This document shows, in pieces, positions 49,011 to 60,094 of a stretch of 64,000 nucleotides of DNA (positions are counted from its first letter, which is position 1; every line of letters begins with the position of its first letter). The notes beneath the pieces are model-generated. The model searched no databases, was not told the origin of the DNA, and worked only from the letters and a program-made list of their open reading frames with translations. Origin of the DNA: Schistosoma haematobium (taxonomy: Eukaryota; Platyhelminthes; Trematoda; Strigeidida; Schistosomatidae); assembly GCF_000699445.3 (NCBI RefSeq), contig NC_067196.1, forward strand, positions 29,966,616-30,030,615, written 5' to 3'. Position numbers and translations under genes: made by a program.

Positions 49011-49232
49011 GTAGATCACGAACCAGTCTAAGTTAGATGGCAAGTTAGATTTGTAAACTATCGTTTTCCGGGTCAATTTTCACGGGAGACCAAAGGTCTT
49101 TGGTTCGATCCTCAGATGCGGAGGCGTGAATGGGTTCAACTGTGGGTCTCATACTAGAATGAACCAGCCGTCCACTGGTTTCAGGTCACAATTGGCTGTC
49201 CTACTCAAATCGGTTTGTGATCCTGATCGGAA
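49011..49232 (+). mobile_element. Decayed family B copy with inverted ends
   Basis: The left end GATCACGAACCAGT is inverted relative to the right end CGGTTTGTGATC. In between are a B box GGTTCGATCC and a ribozyme segment reading ATGAACCAGCCGTC. The ribozyme is dead. Confidence 0.6.
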
Positions 49233-49234
49233 AA

Positions 49235-49885
49235 TTTAAAATTTGTTAGGATTTGACAAGTTACTATGTGAAATTTGACTTCATTATGTATTTTAAATAA
49301 ACGGTTAGTTAATGATAAAGGAAAAATATGTCATCAGTAAAGTAAAAACATTAAATGTGTTACTTAATTGAAATAGAGTTTTGTAAATAATAATCAAGAA
49401 ATCTTGGTAGAAACAATCATTGTATTAATAATAATCTATAGTAAACTAGTTATATTTTTACGAAAATCGATATTGTTAGTTAACTTTTTGTTTATTCCTG
49501 ACCATTTTTCGGCTTCTTTCTCAACAGAATCAAGTGACTGTAACTAAATGACATGAATATTCTTTTATATTTTGTTAATATTCAGTGAAGAAATATTAAC
49601 CGAGAGACATAGGGTCTGTATTTAACTTTAATTTTTTGTACACAAATTCATAAAAGAAACTGGAATTTCGGAATAGAACAATCTGTTGAGGAACATAATT
49701 TATCAATGTACATAGGATTAATAACAGGAGAACAAAATATGTATGGTAAGTTAAAATATGGTATATAACAAAGTAATGTAAATACATCCAATAGTTTAAA
49801 AGTATAACAATCAGTGAATAATTAAATTAAAGTATTTGTAAAAGTATCTTTTTCAGTTTAAAATAATTGAGAAAAATTCTGTTAA
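49235..49885. other. No feature recognised
   Basis: AT-rich; an ORF at 49596-49787 is hydrophobic by composition. Confidence 0.45.
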
Positions 49886-49892
49886 TCCTAGT

Positions 49893-50163
49893 CGGCTAGA
49901 GAGAGGTATCTACCTCAGTACAATCGAAGATGGTTGCACAATTTCGTGGATTGGTTGAGGTAAGACATTAACAGCGTTGGATGCCGAGTCAGTAGTCTAG
50001 AGTTTAAGCGTTCGCGCGCAAGACTGAAGGCCTTGGGTTGGGATCCCAAGAGCAGGATCGTGAACGCGCACTGCCGCGGAATCCCATACAAGGACTAAAA
50101 GTCTGTCTAGTGCTTCCACGCTTTCAGTGCTCGTCTAACATCAATTGGTTCACGATCACAACC
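49893..50163 (+). mobile_element. Family B SINE, nearly full length, ribozyme broken
   Basis: Body GGTTGCACAATTTCGTGG, A box region GCCGAGTCAGTAGTCTAG, B box GGGTTGGGATCCC, hammerhead segment with CCGCGGA and TAAA in place of CTGANGA and GAAA, then the tail. Confidence 0.75.
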
Positions 50164-50164
50164 A

Positions 50165-50700
50165 AAAACTTAATGATCATTACAACTCTATACCGATAAA
50201 GTCAATACTTTGATTAGCTTAAAAATTTGTTATAAAACAAATTGATTATTATTCACTAATGGATTCTAATTTCATAGAGTTATATTGTACAATGAGACTA
50301 TATTCTTGCTGCCATTTGCTACTTAGAATCTGTTCACTACCTAAAATAGTAATAATAGATAGTGCAATTGAAAAATATAGTTAATTTTAAAATTTTTTTA
50401 TGTTATGTTATTCAACGTCATTTTTCAATAATTTCGTATACGAATCCAACGTTTTAAAACCTACATACAAACTACTCAGATTCTTAAATGTAGAAAGAAA
50501 AATCAAGGCTTGAAAAAATACTCCACATATCTCATCGATGTTTTGGTCAAAAAGAAAGGCAAGCTAAATATTAAAAAAAGTTACATTCAACATTGAAAAT
50601 ACGTTTATTTTAAATATTTACTTTTTATTTCAAATGTCTACATACTACACATGCTACAGATGTTTAACGCCATTTTACGGGCGGCAACACGGTACTTCAT
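50165..50700. other. No feature recognised
   Basis: AT-rich; nothing I can support. Confidence 0.45.
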
Positions 50701-50703
50701 TGC

Positions 50704-50705
<2 letters not shown>

Positions 50706-50746
<41 letters not shown>
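50706..50746. repeat. (TA)n microsatellite
   Basis: TA run of about 41 bp. Confidence 0.95.
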
Positions 50747-50748
<2 letters not shown>

Positions 50749-50749
50749 A

Positions 50750-53700
50750 GTATAGTATCATAATGACAAACAGATTTACACATTTCAACTATGTTATTTA
50801 GTAACAATTCCCGAATGAACTATCTGTAAAACTAATCTTTAACTTGGAAACAAAAATTAATGTTAAAATGTATATAAATTTGCTGTTAAAATTAAAACAA
50901 ATTTGATTTTGTAAAATAAAATAAAATTTCAAAGTTTAAAGTTTTCTTTTTGTTGCAAATAGCTCTTCTTTTTTTAAAAAAAGAACAAAAAAAAACAGAC
51001 TAATTGTTACTACAGCAGTTGGTCAACAAACATTCCATATGTATTGACTTATATTATTTCAATGAATTTAATTTACACTTACAATATACCATTAAAATAA
51101 ATATCAACAATATACATGTATACATAAGATAATGATGAAAGAATTTACTTAACCGATAACCAATCATAATCTACGAGTTAAAAGACATAAATAGTTTCTC
51201 ACGTAATTAAATAACAAACGTCCTGTACAAATGGAAATAACCTATATTACCATATTATTATGTCTCCAATTGTTTTGTTTGTTTTTCTTTTTTTTTTAAT
51301 TTTTGTTATTGGCAATATGAATAAATGTTAATGACTTTATATTTCGGAATTATTTGTTTTTTAATTGGTTAACTATAATTATTCTCTTAATTGCATATGT
51401 TTTCCCCTTAGTTTGTTGGAAAAACTAACCAACTGTTATAATATTGTACTAATGTACAATATTCGACATTGAAATGTGTACTTTTTTTTCTTTCAATAAA
51501 ATCAAAAAGAAGAAAAATTGCTTAATGACTCGAAAGGTAATTTTCGTCGCCTTTTAACTAATTTAAAAAAAGAAAATAAATAAAATGTTACATATGTATC
51601 AATGGGTGTTTTATTCACAATATATTGATCAAAGGTTTATTGGTTTAAAATATAAATTAACTATTTATCAACATCTTGTACAGTAACTGAATTAGACGCC
51701 AAATTTGCATTCATAAGAATAGTCTACATTTATGATTTACAATTAAAGGTGGGTGAACACATACCAAAATGTTTACAGAAATAAATGAATTCCAATGGTT
51801 AAATAAGATCACAGATTAGATAGACATCTTTCTCCATTGAGAAACATTTCGATTGAAACTGGTCATAAGGCTGACATCAAGTCAGTATATATAGTGTTGT
51901 ACAAAAGCTTTCAAGGACGTATACGAAGGTTTATTGAAGCCTTTGCCATACAAAAATTAAAATCCCTTTGATACGTTCAAAAACAATTTATCCTTACACT
52001 TAACCTACCCTGGTAATACTGATCTATTGCCTAGAGTGGTTATCGCATTGTTTTTGTGCATTTTATTTTTTCTTTGTAGCGGCTTACCTTTAAACTGTCT
52101 AGTTGACCTTTTGATTTTCATGTAAAAATGCCTTAACAGGTATATATGTGATCATATGGTTCAAAATGTATTGCGCAAATATATCATAATTCTGATGAAC
52201 TTCGTCTTCTCATTGCATGATCGATATTTTATATTCATTTAAGCGAATTATTTTTTTATTGAGCTACATATTGTCTGTAGATAATACAATGATATTTTAC
52301 TGAATGTGTTCTATTAGATTGTACCTAAACTAATTAGTGTAGTTAGATAGAGTTGAAGTATGAAACGAAACAGTGCAAGTATAATTAACGAATTTGTTTT
52401 TAGGATAATTTACACATAAATATAGCATTTCATCATGATAGCAGAAAGACTATTACTTTTTGCAGAAGTTTTGTTCTATAGATGTTTAACTGTGATGAGA
52501 TAAACGATTTAATAAAGTATAAATAGAGACTAGAGATTCAGACATTTAACGACACCCGGATTTCAATGACTGAGTTTATTACAAACTGAGATCACTGATA
52601 TCTAGGCAGTTTTTTATCTGTTTATATGCGTTTTAAAACCCCGTATTACGATGCATCGTTCAACTCACATGAGACGAAACCTAAAACTCTGGATCTCGTA
52701 GCGAGGATGATTCGTGGAAAGAAAAATAATTGTCTTTGTGATAGATGATTGCATTTTACTTTTAGTTACAATCATTTGATCATATCCCGTTACTAAATAA
52801 ATTGTTAGAGGTCTTAGATGAAAGGTGAAAATTATGAAAGACTAGATATAATGTTCTACTATCCGGATAACCATATTTAGAGGAAGCAGTATTAACCAAA
52901 GATAATGTGACCTACAGCAATAACCGAAATTTGTCTCTCATCTGTAAAGTCAGATGTTAGACATAAATAATAAGAATCATTTTTAAAAACATATATTGTA
53001 AATACAAGTTAATAGAATTAGGTAAATTGCTGTATAAATAGTAGCACTTTTAAAATACCCATTATGTTCAAAAAGTGATGAGCAAAGAGTTATACTGCAT
53101 ATGCATCTACAAAGAACGTCATTGTCGTTTGAGACATCTAGTTAAACAATACGGAATATAAATGAAAAAATCTAACAGAAACCAAAACAACGGCAGCTAC
53201 TGGTTGTCGCTAGTTACAAACAAAATATACTTGCTAGAGATGATCCAAATAACGATTGACGACATGATATCAAGTTCCTGAACTATCCGCGTCATATTGA
53301 GATCACTGAGTTTAAATCCAGTTATCGATTTTTCGGACTTCGACATTTTTGTAATATTACCCAAAAATCATCTACTTAAATCAGTGATACCTGTTCCGTT
53401 TGTGACATGGAAATGATTCCGAAGAAATCCGAAACTAGAAGGAAAATCGCGTTTGGCGTTTTGAATGGCCCTTTAGCTAAAATCAGTCTGGAAACTGTGC
53501 AACTAATTAAATGAACAAAAGGATTCACTTGACTGACGTTCAAACCATTATTTCTGTCCTACCAAATTCAAAATGCAGTTTCACACAAAGAGGGAATTAA
53601 AGAAGAATCAAATTAGTTAAGTTATATGATACTGTAAACAAGTTTACACTTGGGCATCAACATTATCTATTTTACTTAGTACCCATTACTCAAGGACAAA

Positions 53701-54870
53701 AGAAACATTTTTAACAATGATCGATAACTTTCTTACGTATAAAATAAACAGAAAAATGACCAAAACAAGACAAAGTATTACTTAGAAAATAGATTGAATA
53801 GGTGATGTCAATAAGTGAATTAACTGTACACAGTTTTGTAAAATGTGTGTACGTGGCATCGAGCATTGTCAGATATTCTCCCGTCCATCTAGTAGATGGG
53901 TACTTGATGTAAGCGTGTAAATTTTACCGTGGTTACATCTTGATAATCTAAAGCTATTTATGTCTTCCATAATGATATCACTGTAGCTCATCACAAAGTG
54001 TAAGTTTAGAAAAGTAAATGAAGTAAAGTTAGAGCTTGAAACAAAATCCTAGGCTAAACTTATACTGTTATGTGCAGAATTGATCCACAACATGAACGGA
54101 AAATATCCTGGAAATATTGGACATTGAAAAGAGATCTACAAATTCACTGACCTATATTCTTTCTCGAAAAAAATGAAAGGTCAAGTTTAATTTGTGTGGA
54201 TGTTGCGTCCTAATTAATGGAGGTTTGTTAAAGCAATTTTCTCTCATTGTACTGATTGTTTGTATAGTTATATTAAGAACTAAACAATTAGGATTAATGG
54301 TCAGGTAAAAAGGTAAGTCATCCACAGTACTTGTACTTTGATAATAAACAATGTTCCTGCCTAAAACAAGGTATCACAAAAGATGTTTTAATGCTGAACA
54401 ACTTCAATTGCCAATACTTTAAAAGTGAAAATATTGATGTAACTAATCTGTACCTGTTTAGGTCCCTGTTATTGTCTCTGTTACTGATAAAAACTATGCT
54501 TAAACTCAGTTTGAATTATTCATTGACATCGACATTTCGTAATGTCCATGAACTTATCATTCTCATTCTCTTGAGTTTGATGTCAGTCAGATAATGCGAG
54601 TTATATGGATTTAAATGGACATATACCTCAGGTATTAGGCATTCCATTTTTATCGTGTTGTCAGATTATGATCAGTAAGCTAAGTAAGCTAAATATTTTT
54701 GTCACACATTGAATCTTGGAAAACACTGGTGACAAGACAGTAATATTCAAATTTCCCAAATTAAATTACATTTTCTTAACTTATTTCTACCTTTAAGTTA
54801 AATGAAACAATGTCCATTTTATATTGTGTAAGCTATCAGAACTAATAACTTTCTATTTTAAAAACACTAA
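50750..54870. other. Longest stretch without a recognised feature
   Basis: About 4.1 kb, AT-rich, with poly-T patches at 51286-51298 and 51483-51490. No family A or B copy, LINE piece or exon was found. The repeat-poor character contrasts with both flanks. Confidence 0.5.
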
Positions 54871-54885
54871 GCAGTATGAGTGTCT

Positions 54886-55513
54886 ATAAGCAAAGATGGA
54901 TAGTGGCTAGCAGTGGAGTCCAGGACGCATGTTTCTTCCTATTTGGGACTCATCATCCGGGTGTGACTGCATCTCAGAGTTGATGTTCACTCTAGGACTC
55001 GAAGCGAGTACAGTCCGCTTAAAACGCTATTGCATTATCCACTTAGCTACTGAGTCCTGATAGCCATATGCTTGTGCAATGTGGTGAAGTTTTTAAATTC
55101 ACTTGATGTTGATTACTTGTATCTTCTCATCGTTATTAAGAACTACAATTGATCAGTCTCTTATTGGTATTTGGGCATTCTGTGCGGACTGCATCAATAT
55201 TGCTTGAAGCCACAAGCTTTATAAGCAAAGATGGATAACGCAAGTCGGTTGAAGCGAACTGTACTGGGTTCTAGTCCCAGAGTGAACATCAACTATGAGA
55301 TGCAGGTACATCCACCTGATGATTCCCAAACAGAGCGAAACGCAAGTCCTGGATTCCATTGCTAGCCACTATCCATCTTTGCTTAAAAACCTTGTGACTT
55401 AAGGCTATATCAAGGCAGTCCTCACAGAATGCACAAATACCAATAAGAGACTGATCAATTGCAGTCTTAAATAACAATGAGAAGCTACAAGTAAATAACA
55501 TCAAGTGAATTTA
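54886..55513. mobile_element. Family A foldback composite, longest in the window
   Basis: A whole antisense unit (from 54886) runs into the start of a second antisense unit (AAGCAAAGATGGATA), then switches to a sense unit at GGATAACGCAAGTC and continues to 55513. The switch is at the shared TGGATA near 55226-55231. Direct repeats AGTATGAGTGTCT (54873-54885) and AGTATGAGTATCT (55514-55526), one mismatch, flank it. The left core is ATGATGA (first base lost); the right core is CTGATGA with GAAA. Confidence 0.8.
55300..55362 (+). ncRNA. Hammerhead, family A, core present, helices weakened
   Basis: CTGATGA (55316-55322) and GAAA (55337-55340) are intact. Stem II TTCC...GAGC pairs poorly. Stem III is ACGCAAGT, which can fold as two pairs (AC/GT) closed by a GCAA tetraloop instead of the usual palindrome. 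Predicted cleavage is after C55348 (GTC). Confidence 0.5.
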
Positions 55514-55526
55514 AGTATGAGTATCT

Positions 55527-56020
55527 GATCTTGATCATGTTACATGCAGATATTTGGTGTTGCGTATAAAAACAATCATATGATACAATAATCATAATGA
55601 ATGTTAAGTAAATTTAGCTTACACTTGTCATAAAGAATAATGCTGTCATTCATTTCACCAATGTATATGTACATTTAGATTGAATAAAACCTTTAGAATT
55701 CTTTTTTTATCATGACAAAAAACATTTGATATCATTATAACGTGATGCGAAATTCAGTTATTTAGAAAAAAATTGCCCAATCATGATTTTTGTATTACCT
55801 TGTTTGATCAGTGTGTAAATGATTCTATACAACTTAACATAAAACTTCTAAAAATATAGCTAGACAAGCTTAAGGGTGAACTATGATTTTCTCCCAAAAA
55901 ACTAAATGTTGTTGTCACTTAATTCGTATAATATTCTTAAGGTTGAAGAATTTTATTTGGATTTTGTGTACTATGACAAAACGTTGCCTTTTTATATTTC
56001 GTTAAGAACACTAAATGTTT
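55527..56020. other. No feature recognised
   Basis: AT-rich; nothing I can support. Confidence 0.45.
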
Positions 56021-56035
56021 ACTAAAACGTTTTGA

Positions 56036-56401
56036 GTCAATTGAACCTAAACCACCATGGAAAACCTGGAATCACAGGATAGCCGTTTCGTCCTAGTACG
56101 GGACTACGCGGTAGTGCGCATCAACGGTCCTACTGGTAGGGCTCGAACCCGGGACATATCGATCTCGCGCGCGAGCGCTTAACTCCTAGACCACTGAGCC
56201 GGCATCCAAATGTGATAAGGTCTAGGTCTTGGGTTCGAATCTCGCGAGGCAGGATCGTGTACGCGCATGGCTGAAGAGTCTCATGCTAGAACGAAACGGC
56301 CATCCAGTGCTTCCAGGTTTTCCATGTTGATCTAGCTTCAATTGACTCATGAATTCAACCATTAAATTACTATAATATCTACAAAACCCCTTTCTGGCTG
56401 C
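56036..56401. mobile_element. Family B foldback composite with perfect 12 bp target duplication
   Basis: An antisense copy (56036 to about 56218) is joined to a sense copy (to 56401). AAAACGTTTTGA is repeated exactly at 56024-56035 and 56402-56413. Both arms keep tRNA-like B boxes (TCGAACCCGGGAC and GGGTTCGAATCTC). The left ribozyme has CCGCGTA, inactive; the right has an intact core. Confidence 0.85.
56263..56310 (+). ncRNA. Hammerhead, family B, core intact, helices weakened
   Basis: CTGAAGA (56271-56277) fits CUGANGA; GAAA at 56293-56296. Stem III is ACGGCCAT, no longer fully palindromic, and the triplet is ATC with predicted cleavage after C56304. Stem I and stem II each have a mismatch. 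Confidence 0.55.
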
Positions 56402-56802
56402 AAAACGTTTTGATCAGGTTTAGTCTTATTCTTATTAGAAAAATACTATATTTTTCTCAAAATATACGTATAAGACTAGTATTTTTACATGACTTATTAG
56501 CCACAAGAATACATGTACTAAATATTCTGACTAAAGATAATCTTTAGAATGATTTCCTGCATATCATCCAATTTGTTTCATGTTTTACATAACCGCTTAT
56601 TGAATACAATTCATGTCATCGACAATCTTAGTAGTGAAATGGATTTTTGTGTTAACAGAACATTTTTACGACTTTTTTTTGATATCTTGATCATCAATAT
56701 GGATTTAATTTAAACATACGATTCTATCTGACAAACTATAGTGATCTCGATGTTTTTTTTCCTTTAATTCAACATAATTATTCGCAATATCAATTTCATT
56801 GG

Positions 56803-56968
56803 TCACTATAAGCTAACAATGGAATCCAATATGGGCATTTCGTCCTATTTGGGACTTGTCAGCTGAGTTTACACGCATTCCAGAGTTGGTGTTCACTCCT
56901 GAACTCGAACATAGTCTGTTTTGTAGCATATGTGCATATTGTGCTGATTGCCTCAGTGCAATTTTTTT
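56803..56968 (-). mobile_element. Family A fragment with internal deletion
   Basis: Hammerhead region and B-box complement, then a jump to GCATATGTGCATATTGTGC from another part of the unit. The core is CTGACAA (56862-56856), G8 to A, with GAAA kept. Confidence 0.7.
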
Positions 56969-57293
56969 CGTTTTTCTTCATCGCCTTTTGTATATATTCT
57001 TCACTATCTGATCACTTAAATATTTTTTGTGTTATCTTAATAAATTTTAGTAATTGATATTTTACTGTCTATCTTTTCTAGTCCTGATCCACTTCCTACG
57101 TTGAAACAGTGATTCAAATATCCTTTATTCTTATCACTACTGGTTAACGTGCTATGTTACCATGAATTTGTACTTTCTAGTTATTATGTTTAGTTATTTA
57201 AACTACTTTATTGTTATCACAGGCTCACAAACTAGCTTAATTGCTTCATTATTTTTTATATATGCATACAAATGTTGACGTAAATTTTTATTT

Positions 57294-57805
57294 ATTTATT
57301 TATTTGTTTGAACAGATAAATATTAGTACAAAGGGGCATTAAATTCATATGCACCATGCAGGTCACTTGATTTATGTGTGGGCTGTGATACTACCCGGAT
57401 GTCTAAACCGAAATAGGTGGTTTCCTTAAGAGGCCACACCCAGAGCCTTCGACCTAAAGGTCTGATCCACAAGATAGTAGAGCAACGTAATGAAATCTAG
57501 TCTCATGGTAGTCGGTCACCAATAATTGATTCATACATCATTCCATTCCTCAGGATCCTGGAGCCCGTGTGCACCATTGGTTTGGAATCATGGTTTTTCA
57601 ACTCCCTTAGGTGGGCCCTCCATACCCACCAACTGGTTTAAAGCGCCGGACATTCACTTTTCGTCTTCTCAATTTCGTAAACAACACCCCTGCCACGAGA
57701 AAGCAATGAGTATAACTTGTGTGACAGTGGCTGTATACGCATGGCCATATGAGAGCATTTCGAGAATGAGAGCTGACTCTCCCTACCCACGGCCGTACCA
57801 AAGCA
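57294..57805 (-). mobile_element. LINE 3' end, copy 3
   Basis: Minus-strand copy of the element at 43984, starting at the plus-strand left edge with the (TTTA)n tail. It keeps the full block from GGCCGTGGGTAGGG to the tail. No RT coding sequence. It is nearly identical to copy 2 over long runs, in the opposite orientation. Confidence 0.8.
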
Positions 57806-57809
57806 TTTT

Positions 57810-58915
57810 ACAACTGTATAATTCAATTATATATTTGATTTTAATATTAATTTTATCATTCTTACTCGAGTACCAGTAATGTTTGACTTCTTACAAAATG
57901 ACTATAATTTACTTATTGGTTATTATATCATTTGTCACCTATGTAACATTCTGTTTCAACTCAACTATTATGTAATATATTTGAATGTTAAAATAAAGGA
58001 ATTCAATTTAATCTGCAAATAAGTTTCCTAACTATTTATAATCATCTCCATATATATGAATAAAGATTTAAAATTGAGATTAATTAGCCCATAGTAACTC
58101 GATGATTATCAGTTATTATTGAATATATAAACATAACTCTACAACAAACGGTTGTATTGAATAAAATCATTTTACTCATTGAATCTATATTATTTGTAGT
58201 TACTTATATGGTGCTAATCAAAGATTATTTTCTTTTTTTTCTACATTTTGTCTTTAAATTTAAGGAATAGTAACATCTTTTATACAAATATGTGTAATGA
58301 AGACCAGTCAATCAACTTTAAAACGATTCAATCATTAAATTACTGACAAAAACCTATTCAATATTCATTGTTTCTTATACTGTCCATTTTTTTTGTTTGA
58401 AAGTTAAAAAAATATTTCTTGTTTCAATATAATTATTAACAGTATTAATAAAGAAATAGTTTGAGTTCCATACTAAAAATGCGTTTAGTCAATTGAAATT
58501 ACTGATTTAATGAAAGTAATAATTGAATATCTACCATTTAAAGACTATTTATGTATATTTATCTTTCACGTGAATAGATAATCATGATTATATCATGTAT
58601 GTAATTATATTGAAATCTATGTAGTACACTAAAAGGAAAAACAATGATAAGACAACATCAAATAAATCGAACAAAAAAACAATAACAAATGTTTTTTCTC
58701 CTACTTTCCTATTTACCACTTTTACTGACTTCAGTAAGAATGTTAGTGACATGTAGGAAATGAAATGAAATTTTAATTAACGAATTTATTTTCTCTTTTT
58801 TCTTTTTTTTGATATTCTTCGTAAAGGATATTTTTATTCTCTTCATAACAATAAAAAAAATTTTTAAAAATAAAATAAAGGGTTATAAGAAAATGTGAAG
58901 ATATAAAAAGAATAG
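57810..58915. other. No feature recognised
   Basis: AT-rich with poly-A/T patches near 58800-58870. Confidence 0.5.
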
Positions 58916-58934
58916 AAGAAATTCTAATGGAATT

Positions 58935-59403
58935 TTTTGTAAGCAGTGATGATTAGTGGCTAGCAATCGAATCCAGGACACGCGTTTCTTCCTATTTGGA
59001 ACTCGTCAGCTGGATGTACCTGCATCTGATAGTTGATGTTCACTCTAGGACTCAAACCCAGTAGCATTCGCTTCAAACGCCATCGCGTTATCCACTCAGC
59101 TAGTGAGTCCTGATAGCCACTTGCTTGTGCAATAGGGTGAATTTAAATTCACTTGGTATTGTTTGGCTTGTATCTTCCCATTGAGGTTTAAGACTGCAAT
59201 TGATTAGTCTATTATTGGCATATTGGACGAAACATGCGTCCTGGATTCTACTGCTAACCACTATCCATCAATGCTTACAAAAAACTTGTGAATTAAGGCA
59301 ATATCGAGGCATATGCACAGTATGCACATATGTCAATAACAGACTGATCAATTGCAGTCTTAAAAACCTTAATGGGAAGATACAAGCCAAACAATATCAA
59401 ATG
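58935..59403. mobile_element. Family A foldback composite
   Basis: An antisense unit (to about 59222) with hammerhead and both tRNA-like boxes meets a sense copy starting inside the hammerhead (TTGGACGAAACATGCGTCC). Direct repeats ATTCTAATGGAATT (58921-58934) and ATTCTAATAGAATT (59404-59417), one mismatch, flank it. The left core is CTGACGA with stem II damaged (GGAA) before GAAA; the right lacks CTGANGA. Confidence 0.75.
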
Positions 59404-59419
59404 ATTCTAATAGAATTAT

Positions 59420-59895
59420 TAGAATTTTTTTCAAGTCTACAAATTAATTATCAATTTTTTTAAAATTTATTTTCCATTTATATAAATTAATAATGAACAT
59501 TATAATTTGAATATTTTTCAGTTCAAATTTCATTAGATTAATGTAAAGTGTTAATTCTTTTGGTGATGACGGTGGTGTGTGTGTGCGTGGTTTCAAACAT
59601 TTAACTGTATATGATTTTCATATGAATTTTTCATTCGTATAACTAAAAAGGATCTTTTGCTTTTACTGTCGAACAAAAAAAATACTCTAAATTTAGTTCA
59701 TAGAAACATATGACTCTAAATGAATGGATGGATTATTTGTTAAATAATTAAGTTAAAACTATTCTATATACAATTAAACCATAATATTGAGAGATATTAT
59801 TTAATAGAATATAAAAATACTAATTAAAATAGAATTTTCTAAAATTTAATGTATTACATACTGTAATGGTTTAGAAAATCATATGATATCAATTC
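59420..59895. other. No feature recognised
   Basis: AT-rich; short GTGTGTGTGTG patch near 59574. Confidence 0.45.
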
Positions 59896-59901
59896 CTTAA
59901 T

Positions 59902-60092
59902 AATAGTTGAATTCATGTTACAATTAAAACTAGATCACCATGGGAAACCTGAAAACACTGGACAGCCGTTTTGTTCTTATATGAGACTATTCAATAGTGA
60001 GTATCTACGATCCCATCTCGCGGGATTTGAACCCAGGATTTTCGGTCTCCCACTCGAGCGCTTAACATCTAGACCACTGAGATGGCATCCTT
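59902..60092 (-). mobile_element. Family B fragment, ribozyme broken
   Basis: Tail to tRNA-like A-box complement (GACCACTGAGATGGCATCC). The B-box complement is GGATTTGAACCC. The core is TTGAATA with AAAA, inactive. Confidence 0.75.
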
Positions 60093-60094
60093 GT

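Noticed and set aside
57526..57879. 117-codon ORF
   Set aside because: Translation of the LINE 3' end, antisense; the same reading appears at 44092-44274.
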